Source: CBDCUQ01 sp965222835 (GTDB taxonomy: Bacteria > Pseudomonadota > Alphaproteobacteria > Rhizobiales > Hyphomicrobiaceae). Taken from it: a DNA stretch of 64,000 bases. The translations under genes and the position numbers were made by a program. Positions within the stretch are counted from its first letter, which is position 1, and each line of letters begins with the position of its first letter. The notes beneath the pieces are model-generated. The model did not search any database. It was not told where the DNA came from and worked only from the letters and a program-made list of their open reading frames with translations. The stretch spans positions 1,116,001-1,180,000 of the forward strand of contig CBDCUQ010000003.1 of the NCBI GenBank assembly GCA_965222835.1, read 5' to 3'. Positions 51,015-57,522 of the stretch are shown one piece after another.

Positions 51015-51929
51015 ATGGCGCATAAAAAGGTGGCGACGGGCGCCGCGCTTAAGGCCCTTCTTTCGATCCTTGACCTGGAGCCGATTGAGCACAATCTGTT
51101 TCGCGGCCGCAGCCCGCAGGATGGCTGGCAGCGCGTTTACGGGGGGCAGGTGCTCGGCCAAGCCTTAGAGGCGGCGAAGCGAACGGTGGATCAGGCGCGC
51201 ACTGTTCATTCCTTGCATGGCTACTTTCTGCTTGGCGGAGATCCAAAACACCCGATCATCTACGAAGTGGAGAGCACGCGCGACGGCGGCAGTTTCACGA
51301 CCCGCCGGGTCAACGCTATACAGCATGGCCGCATTATCTTTACGATGAGCGCCTCGTTTCACGTGCACGAGGAGGGCTTTGAGCATCAGGCCGCAATGCC
51401 GGATGTTCCTCCGCCCGAAAAGCTCAGCAGTCTTTCCGAGGTCTTTCGCGAGCTGATGGATCAGCTTCCTGCGGGCATGCAGGAGTACTGGGCTAGTGAG
51501 CGGCCCTTCGATATGCGCCCTGTTGAAGCTTCGCGATACGGATCACGTGAGATTGGCCCTCCGGAACAAAACATCTGGATCAAGGCCAATGGAGTCCTGC
51601 CTGATGAGCCAGGCCTTCACCATTGCGTTCTCGCCTATGCTTCCGATTTCACGCTTCTCGACACTTGCCTCATTCCGCACGGCAAACTCTTGCACGATCG
51701 GGATGTCCAACTTGCGAGCCTTGACCACGCGCTTTGGTTCCACCGCCCATTTCGAGCCGACGACTGGTTGCTCTACAGTCAGGACAGTCCCAGCCTTCAG
51801 GGCTCGCGTGGTTTTGCGCGCGGACGCATATTTGCCCGCGATGGACGGCTTGTGGCCTCGGCCACGCAAGAAGGACTTGTCCGGCAGCGGCCCGCCGTTG
51901 AGCTGATCAAAAAAAGAGCAAAACGATAG
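51015..51929 (+). CDS. tesB: Acyl-CoA thioesterase II
   Basis: A 304-residue double-hotdog thioesterase. The first hotdog has RVYGGQVLGQALEAA and VHSLHGYFLLGGDPKHPIIY with DGGSFTTRRV. The second has HHCVLAYASDFTLLDTCLIPHG (catalytic-triad aspartate) and SLDHALWFHRPFRADDWLLYSQDSP. It cleaves medium to long acyl-CoAs. It is divergent from the hydroxylase gene and upstream of glnK. Confidence 0.95.
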   Translation: MAHKKVATGAALKALLSILDLEPIEHNLFRGRSPQDGWQRVYGGQVLGQALEAAKRTVDQARTVHSLHGYFLLGGDPKHPIIYEVESTRDGGSFTTRRVNAIQHGRIIFTMSASFHVHEEGFEHQAAMPDVPPPEKLSSLSEVFRELMDQLPAGMQEYWASERPFDMRPVEASRYGSREIGPPEQNIWIKANGVLPDEPGLHHCVLAYASDFTLLDTCLIPHGKLLHDRDVQLASLDHALWFHRPFRADDWLLYSQDSPSLQGSRGFARGRIFARDGRLVASATQEGLVRQRPAVELIKKRAKR

Positions 51930-52035
51930 TATTGCCTGTTTTTTTATCAGAAACGGCGTTCAAGACACTCCTCTCGACTAGCTAGCTCTCCTTTTTCTCG
52001 TTTGATTTCATATGCATAGTTTGACCCCCGCAATC

Positions 52036-52051
52036 TGGCACAGCCCTTGAT
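52036..52051 (+). promoter_or_regulatory. Candidate sigma-54 promoter of glnK-amtB
   Basis: TGGCAC-AGCCC-TTGAT, about 105 bp before the glnK ATG. The -24 GG is perfect and the spacing to the -12 TTG is right, but the -12 box has GA where the consensus has GC. glnK-amtB is typically NtrC/sigma-54 controlled, which favours the call. Confidence 0.5.
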
Positions 52052-52156
52052 TTGCACTCTTGCCGATGGCCTCCGGACCGCATCCGAAGCGCCAAAGCGA
52101 GGAGTTGTCCCGTCGCCACTCGGGCTCGGGGACGTCATGGGAAAGGGGGTCGAGAT

Positions 52157-52495
52157 ATGAAACTGATCACCGCAATCATTAAGCCGTTTAAGCTCGAGGA
52201 GGTGCGCACTGCGCTTACCGAACTCGGACTCCAAGGCATGACCGTAACCGAGGTAAAGGGTTACGGACGTCAAAAGGGGCACACTGAAATCTACCGCGGC
52301 GCCGAATACGCCGTGAGCTTTCTGCCAAAAATCAAGATCGAGGCCGTCGTGCCGGCTGCGCTTTCGAGCCAGGCTGTCAGCGCCATCATCAAAGCCGCCA
52401 AAACAGGACAGATCGGCGACGGAAAAATCTTCGTCTCGCCGATTGAAAGCACCGTGCGCATCCGCACCGGTGAATCCGACGAATCGGCACTCTAA
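52157..52495 (+). CDS. glnK: Nitrogen regulatory protein P-II (GlnK)
   Basis: A 112-residue PII trimer subunit. The uridylylation site Tyr51 sits in the T-loop (GHTEIYRGAEYAVSF), and the C-terminal GDGKIFVSPIESTVRIRTGE is the B/C-loop region. It senses 2-oxoglutarate and ATP/ADP and blocks AmtB under nitrogen sufficiency. The ATG is at MKLITAIIKP. It lies 43 bp before amtB. Confidence 0.97.
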   Translation: MKLITAIIKPFKLEEVRTALTELGLQGMTVTEVKGYGRQKGHTEIYRGAEYAVSFLPKIKIEAVVPAALSSQAVSAIIKAAKTGQIGDGKIFVSPIESTVRIRTGESDESAL

Positions 52496-52538
52496 TGCCC
52501 CCAACACTAGATCAAGGAAAATCGAGGGAGTTCAGCAA

Positions 52539-53897
52539 ATGAAGCCAAGTCACCTCATGCGTGTTGCGAGCCTGGTCGGGGCTCTGCTCGCGCTTTTGCC
52601 AAGTCTTGCCTTCGCGCAGGAAGCTGCCGCGCCCGCGGCGGCCGCTGCGGCAGCGCCGGTGCCGCTCAAGGGCGATACTGCGTTCATGTTCGTCTGCACG
52701 GTCATCGTGCTTATGATGATCATACCGGGCCTCGCCTTGTTCTATGGCGGCATGGTTCGCACCAAGAATATGCTGTCCATGCTGATGCAGGTCTTCACAA
52801 TTACCTGCATGGTGGCAATTGTCTGGGTGGTCTACGGCTACAGCCTGGCCTTTACCGATGGTCCGCTTAACAGCTACGTCGGTGGATTCAGCAAGCTGTT
52901 CCTGGCTGGCGTGACCGTCGATTCGACAGCGGAAACGTTCACTAAAGGCGTTGTCCTTCCAGAGTACTTGTTCATCTGCTTTCAGATGACGTTCGCCTGC
53001 ATCACGTCTGCGCTCATTGTTGGTTCCGTCGCCGAACGCATGAAGTTCTCGGCGGTGCTGCTGTTCGTGCTGGGCTGGGTGACGTTCTCCTACTTCCCGA
53101 TCGCACACATGGTCTGGTACGGCGAAGGCATGCTGTTCAAGCTTGGCGCGCTTGACTTTGCCGGTGGTACGGTCGTCCATATCAACGCCGGTATTGCCGG
53201 TCTCATCGGTGCGTTCTTGGTCGGCAAGCGTGTGGGATTCGGACGCGAAGCGATGCCTCCACACTCGCTGGTGATGACCATGATCGGTGCAGCTCTTCTG
53301 TGGGTGGGTTGGTTCGGCTTCAACTGCGGCTCGAACCTCGAGGCCACAAGTGCCGCCATCCTGGCTATGGTCAACACCTTCGTTGCAACCGCCGCTGCGG
53401 GCCTTTCGTGGATCATTGCCGAATGGCTGTTCAAGGGTAAGCCGTCGCTTCTCGGCCTTGCATCCGGTGTGGTTGCGGGCCTTGTTGCCGTCACGCCAGC
53501 CTGCGGCCTTGCCGGTCCGATGGGTTCGATCGTGCTTGGTCTCATTGCAGGCTTCGTGTGCTTTCTATTCTGTACAGGCATCAAGAATGCGCTTGGCTAC
53601 GACGACAGCCTGGACGTGTTCGGCGTGCACGCGGTTGGTGGCATTCTCGGTTCGATCGGTACCGGAATCCTCGCAAGCGCCGCTTACGGCGGCGTGGGAC
53701 TTGCCGACGGCGTGACCGTCCTGGATCAGGTCATTATCCAGGCAACGGCCGTCGGCGTGGCCATCGTTTGGTCGGGCGTCGTCTCGCTGGTTCTGTACTT
53801 GATCGTCGCCATGCTCGTCGGTCTACGTCCTGAGACGGATCGCGAGCGCGAAGGCCTCGACATCGTCGACCACGGCGAGCGTGCCTACAACTACTAG
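52539..53897 (+). CDS. amtB: Ammonium transporter AmtB
   Basis: A 452-residue channel with a cleavable signal peptide (MRVASLVGALLALLPSLAFA) and 11 predicted helices. The typical segments are FYGGMVRTKNMLSMLMQ, the Phe-gate/His region in DFAGGTVVHINAGIAGL (the first pore histidine), GWFGFNCGSNLEA and DVFGVHAVGGILGSIGTG (the second). It ends with a cytoplasmic tail RPETDREREGLDIVDHGERAY that binds GlnK. GGGAG precedes the ATG. Confidence 0.97.
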   Translation: MKPSHLMRVASLVGALLALLPSLAFAQEAAAPAAAAAAAPVPLKGDTAFMFVCTVIVLMMIIPGLALFYGGMVRTKNMLSMLMQVFTITCMVAIVWVVYGYSLAFTDGPLNSYVGGFSKLFLAGVTVDSTAETFTKGVVLPEYLFICFQMTFACITSALIVGSVAERMKFSAVLLFVLGWVTFSYFPIAHMVWYGEGMLFKLGALDFAGGTVVHINAGIAGLIGAFLVGKRVGFGREAMPPHSLVMTMIGAALLWVGWFGFNCGSNLEATSAAILAMVNTFVATAAAGLSWIIAEWLFKGKPSLLGLASGVVAGLVAVTPACGLAGPMGSIVLGLIAGFVCFLFCTGIKNALGYDDSLDVFGVHAVGGILGSIGTGILASAAYGGVGLADGVTVLDQVIIQATAVGVAIVWSGVVSLVLYLIVAMLVGLRPETDREREGLDIVDHGERAYNY

Positions 53898-53907
53898 GAT
53901 CATACGG

Positions 53908-53931
53908 GACGAGGGGCTCCAGTCCCTCGTC
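53908..53931 (+). terminator. Hairpin after amtB
   Basis: GACGAGGG-GCTCCAGT-CCCTCGTC, an 8-bp perfect stem 11 bp after the amtB stop. The following sequence (TCACCATCC) lacks a U-run, so termination may be weak or Rho-assisted. Confidence 0.55.
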
Positions 53932-54027
53932 TCACCATCCTCCCCGAGCACGAATCTTCCCCTAGACGTGCTCGCCACTGACCCGGGTCTTCACCATGAA
54001 GATCCGGGTTTCGTATTCGGCAGTGCT

Positions 54028-54564
54028 CTAAGGGCAAATGTGCAATCGCACTCTTCTGTTGAGATAGGGCAGAATCTTCATGAGATCAGGCAGGCGGAGT
54101 GCAATGCAGCCTTCCGTCGGATGCAAGCGTTCGCTGGCGACGTGCAGAAAGACAGCGCTTCCCATACCGCGCGTGCGCGGTACATCGTTGTGGCCCAATA
54201 CGACCACACAATCATAAAGACTGTCGCTTCTCCAAAGATGCTCGGCGCTGGCCGGATATGGATGACGCACCGGGCGATTGTAATTTCGGTCCTCTACCGC
54301 ATCGCACCAGCCATCGGTTGGGCCAATGCGGCTGAGACTTAAACGACACCGTGGCCGGCGCATCCGGTCGGCCCGATAGAGCACGCGCCGGACTGGAAAC
54401 GCGCCGATGGGCGTCGCCCCATCTCCTTCTCGCTTCAGAGCCCGTAGCCCACTGCGCCCAAGCACGCACGGCAGGCAAAAATTGGCGAAAATCAAGACGC
54501 CAGCGGATTTCCCTCGCGGAATTTTTTTCACAAAGAGTTGACGTGGCCGTGTGCCTCTTCCCAT
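54028..54564 (-). CDS. L,D-transpeptidase (YkuD) family protein
   Basis: A 178-residue YkuD-fold protein. The catalytic motif is FLHVASERLHPTEGCIAL (about 140-157): His then Cys in the H-x(n)-EGC arrangement. Upstream are GDGATPIGAFPVRRVLYRADR and DGWCDAVEDRNYNRPV, typical of a compact alphaproteobacterial L,D-transpeptidase family. It would form or edit peptidoglycan 3-3 cross-links or anchor proteins. No clear signal peptide is seen in this start, so the true start or export route is uncertain. Confidence 0.87.
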   Translation of the reverse strand: MGRGTRPRQLFVKKIPRGKSAGVLIFANFCLPCVLGRSGLRALKREGDGATPIGAFPVRRVLYRADRMRRPRCRLSLSRIGPTDGWCDAVEDRNYNRPVRHPYPASAEHLWRSDSLYDCVVVLGHNDVPRTRGMGSAVFLHVASERLHPTEGCIALRLPDLMKILPYLNRRVRLHICP

Positions 54565-54677
54565 TTACTTAAAGCAACTCCCATCTTCTGCCTGGACCGG
54601 CTCTTCAGTCTATGGCACGGCAAGGGTCGCGGTCATAGCCCGCTCATATGTGAAAACGCTTGAAGGAGATTTGACGC

Positions 54678-55364
54678 ATGTCCACCGCGCGCAGAGTCCT
54701 ACTCGTTGATGACGATGAGGATCTTCGCTCGACTCTTCACGATCAACTCGTTCTGCATGACGAGTTTGAAGTCTCGGTTGAGGGAACCGCTTCAAATGGC
54801 ATGGAGGCCGCCAAATCCGGCCAGCATGACATTGTCGTGTTCGACGTTGGATTACCCGACATGGACGGCCGCGAAGCCGTCAAACTCTTGCGGAAGTCCG
54901 GCTTCAAGAGCCCCATCATTATGCTGACGGCCAACGACAGCGACGCGGATCAGATCCTCGGACTGGACGCTGGCGCCAATGATTACGTCACGAAGCCATT
55001 TAAGTTCGCCGTCCTCTTGGCTCGCATCCGCTCTCAACTCCGGCAGCATGAGCAGAGTGAGGACGCCGTTTTTCAGATCGGTCCCTATTCGTTTAAGCCG
55101 GCGAACAAACTCTTGTTTGACGAAAAGGGGAGCAAGATCCGGCTAACGGAGAAGGAAACGTCGATTTTGAAGTTTCTGTACCGCACAGGAGAAAAGGTCG
55201 TTGGACGCGAAACGTTGCTGCACGAGGTCTGGGGTTATAACGCGGGCGTGACGACGCACACGCTGGAAACTCACATCTACCGTCTTCGCCAGAAGATCGA
55301 GAAAGACCCCTCAAATGCCGAGATCCTGGTTACGGAAACCGGCGGCTACAAGCTGGTACCCTGA
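54678..55364 (+). CDS. OmpR-family response regulator (orphan)
   Basis: A 228-residue transcription factor. The receiver domain carries acidic Asp11-13, phospho-acceptor Asp56 (VVFDVGLPDMDG), switch Thr/Ser in IIMLTAND, and Lys in VTKPF. The C-terminal winged-helix DNA-binding domain (about 130-226) has LTEKETSILKFLYR and the recognition region THTLETHIYRLRQKIE. No histidine kinase gene is adjacent. An AAGGAG lies upstream of the ATG. Confidence 0.93.
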   Translation: MSTARRVLLVDDDEDLRSTLHDQLVLHDEFEVSVEGTASNGMEAAKSGQHDIVVFDVGLPDMDGREAVKLLRKSGFKSPIIMLTANDSDADQILGLDAGANDYVTKPFKFAVLLARIRSQLRQHEQSEDAVFQIGPYSFKPANKLLFDEKGSKIRLTEKETSILKFLYRTGEKVVGRETLLHEVWGYNAGVTTHTLETHIYRLRQKIEKDPSNAEILVTETGGYKLVP

Positions 55365-55545
55365 GACCGGCCGGTCGGCCTCAGGTAAAGCCTTCTCTTT
55401 TCCTCAGATTCTCAACACGCCCCCTGGCTGCGGAGGCCGAATCAGCCCAGCCTGACTGGTGTGTGCACGTTGTGGCCGCCCCTTTCCAAGATCGGGCGGC
55501 CGCGGTGCGGCTTCCCCTTCGGTGTTCTGCTCAGAAAGTTCTTGG

Positions 55546-56079
55546 ATGGCGGTCGATTCACTCGTCAAGTCCTTGCTCCATGTCGAGCTGTTCCAAGGTC
55601 TTAAGCCTTTGCAGCTGACGGAGATCGCGCGGCGTGCTTTTCGGACGGTCTACAAGCCGGGCGATACGATCATCCGCGCCTCGACGGAAGGCGATGCCGC
55701 CGTGTTGATTGTTTCGGGCGAGGCCGTGCGCGTACAGGGTCCGGATGCGGCGCTCTCCGGAGAGCGCATTCCCGAAGGGACGCTGCTCGGTGAAATGGCG
55801 ATGTTAATCGAGACAGAGCACTCATCGACAGTTGTTGCAAAGACGACCGTCCGCGCTTTGCGCATTACACGCCGTGAGCTGCATGAGCAGATGAGTGAGG
55901 ATACGGACCTAGCGCATCACTTCGTCGGCCGGATTTCGAATCGATTGCGTGACGTCGCCCTTGAGCTACACAAGATCGATGATGCGCTCGGCCAGATGGA
56001 CACTGGGCCGGACCATGACGGTGCCCGCTCACCCGATCGACGTGCCAGGTCTCCGAATCTGCACACGCATATCAACTGA
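55546..56079 (+). CDS. Cyclic-nucleotide-binding domain protein without DNA-binding domain
   Basis: A 177-residue Crp-like cNMP domain. It has FQGLKPLQLTEIARRAF, YKPGDTIIRASTEGDAAVLIVSGEAVRV, and the phosphate-binding cassette region EGTLLGEMAMLIETEHSSTVVAKT. It ends in a charged tail with no helix-turn-helix, so it is not a transcription factor by itself. The PBC lacks the usual arginine (sequence ETEHSSTVVA), so binding of cAMP/cGMP is doubtful. It lies about 180 bp after the orphan response regulator on the same strand. Confidence 0.85.
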   Translation: MAVDSLVKSLLHVELFQGLKPLQLTEIARRAFRTVYKPGDTIIRASTEGDAAVLIVSGEAVRVQGPDAALSGERIPEGTLLGEMAMLIETEHSSTVVAKTTVRALRITRRELHEQMSEDTDLAHHFVGRISNRLRDVALELHKIDDALGQMDTGPDHDGARSPDRRARSPNLHTHIN

Positions 56080-56180
56080 TCGTACCGACTTGTTGTTTTG
56101 CCGGCAGCAGATTTGATGCGCGCTGGCTAACGTCGTGGGTGCCGACATTGTGTGTTGTCAAAGACTGTGTTGCAAAACTG

Positions 56181-56324
56181 AAAAGCGCCCAGCCCCGGGG
56201 GAGGAACTGGGCGCAACAGCGCGATGTGCGCGTGGCACCGGGAGGGAAGCCGATGCCTCCGGCCTTTAACGGTGTCCTCGGGTAGACGGGGGGGGAGCTA
56301 CCGATATCATGACACCAGCCGGCT
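56181..56324 (-). ncRNA. Candidate anti-Shine-Dalgarno ('cuckoo'-type) small RNA
   Basis: On the minus strand three stem-loops follow in series. Hairpin 1 (56281-56302): GGTAG-CTCCCCCCCCGT-CTACC. Hairpin 2 (56234-56257): GGCATCGG-CTTCCCTC-CCGGTGCC (8 bp, one G-U). Hairpin 3 (56185-56214): GCGCCCAG-TTCCTCCCCCGGGG-CTGGGCGC, followed by TTTTCAGTTTT, a Rho-independent terminator. Every loop exposes a pyrimidine tract (CUCCCCC, UUCCCUC, UUCCUCCCCC) complementary to Shine-Dalgarno sequences. That is the defining design of cuckoo-type RNAs (alpha-r14, CcsR families) in alphaproteobacteria. The reverse orientation has no U-tract and would give G-rich loops. Estimated size is about 144 nt; the 5' end is approximate. 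Confidence 0.65.
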
Positions 56325-56330
56325 GCCGTT

Positions 56331-56358
56331 GAGATAAGCGTAAATACATCCTTTTCAA
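56331..56358 (-). promoter_or_regulatory. Candidate promoter of the small RNA
   Basis: Minus strand TTGAAA (56358-56353), 16-bp spacer, TATCTC (56336-56331). This would start transcription near 56324, just ahead of hairpin 1. The -10 box is imperfect. Confidence 0.3.
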
Positions 56359-56556
56359 TAGGGGGGCTGAGGCGTGTTCACGAAAATGTTACCAGCTGAC
56401 CCCGACTTGTCCCCGGAGTTGGCTTGCCTCGCGACCCCATGGCCACACCCCCAAAACCGGCGACTCCCCTGCAGAAGCCCGGGTGAAAGCCAGCTATCCT
56501 ATTGATGTGAAGTGCTTTTTCCTCCGCAGACGCCCCGGCACAGGGGAAAGAGACCG

Positions 56557-57276
56557 TTAGGGGCTCAACTGGTTGGAGAACACCGGCTTGATCTTGAACA
56601 GATCTGCCTTGAGGTCGGTCGAACGGTCCAGATTTGAGACCTCAACCTTGGTGAGCTGGCCATGGGCATCCTTTGTCACCCATTCCTTGAGCTCGAGCTC
56701 CGGTTTGGCGGCGAGAAACAGCCGGATTATTCCCGGCGTGTCCGGACTCTTGTCCCGTAGCCCGAGCACAATCAAATCTTCGGCCGTCTGCACTTCAATG
56801 ACGCATGCGTCGCGCTCGAGATCGACATCCTTCTTGAGAAGCATGCGGAACGGGGTTTGGTCGAGTTCGACGCGATCCTCGTTGTTGAGATCGAGATCCT
56901 GAATGGCCAGGTATTCGCCGTCGGATATGATTACCTGCTTAGACGGCAACGAATAATCAAAGCGGAAGCGGCCCGGGCGTTTCACGTAGAACTTGCCGCG
57001 CATGCGCTTGGAATCGGCTCCCGTTTGCACAAATGCGCCTTTCAACGATTTGAGCGCATCGAAGTAGTCGCTCACCTTTTTCACTGTCGCCTTCTGCGCA
57101 TCGTCAAGCGTGATGCAACCCGTACCAGTCGGCGCGACTTCAGCCGACCATGACGAGCCGGCTCCTGCGGCGTTCCCGTCAGGCTTTTGCTCGTCTGCAG
57201 CCTGTGCCGACGCATAGACGAGCAGGACGCCTGCGGTTGCAAGCGCTCGAATTCCAATCCGCATAGATGAGCCCAT
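56557..57276 (-). CDS. lolA: Outer-membrane lipoprotein carrier LolA-like protein
   Basis: A 239-residue periplasmic protein. A signal peptide (MGSSMRIGIRALATAGVLLVYASAQA) precedes a LolA fold: KVSDYFDALKSLKGAFVQ, MRGKFYVKRPGRFRFDYSLPSKQVIISDGEYLAIQD, TPFRMLLKKDVDL, and the strand KVEVSNLDRSTDLKADLFKI. It ferries lipoproteins from LolCDE to the outer membrane. A GGGGGGTGG nine bases upstream of the ATG at MGSSM decides the start. It is downstream of ftsK, the usual alphaproteobacterial neighbour. Confidence 0.93.
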   Translation of the reverse strand: MGSSMRIGIRALATAGVLLVYASAQAADEQKPDGNAAGAGSSWSAEVAPTGTGCITLDDAQKATVKKVSDYFDALKSLKGAFVQTGADSKRMRGKFYVKRPGRFRFDYSLPSKQVIISDGEYLAIQDLDLNNEDRVELDQTPFRMLLKKDVDLERDACVIEVQTAEDLIVLGLRDKSPDTPGIIRLFLAAKPELELKEWVTKDAHGQLTKVEVSNLDRSTDLKADLFKIKPVFSNQLSP

Positions 57277-57522
57277 GTTTTGCCACCCCCCGTTTGGCCG
57301 GCTCCGAGGGCCGGTCCGTGCCAAATCTCCCGAACAATTCGGCCACATGTGGGCGATACGGCAGGCTTGGCGCCTCTTGACTTCTACCCCGCGGTGAGGG
57401 GAGGGGCCAGTGGTCGTACTGAATTCTTGGGGACCCGCTCTCGGCGAGCCGAAAGGTGTTCAGAACCGCCTGCTGACGAAGCCGCTGGGGCGGCAACAGG
57501 AATTGGCGCCTTTTCGGTGTCT

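Larger units (their letters stand above)
56080..56556. other. Intergenic region holding a probable minus-strand small RNA
   Basis: A 477-bp gap between convergent genes (the cNMP-domain gene on plus, lolA on minus). The middle (56181-56330) carries three hairpins described separately. The rest (56331-56556) holds a candidate promoter but no gene I can support. Confidence 0.6.

Noticed and set aside
56181..56302. The three hairpins as a plus-strand RNA or as terminator of the cNMP-domain gene
   Set aside because: On the plus strand no U-tract follows any stem, and the loops become G-rich; only the minus orientation gives a terminator and C-rich loops.
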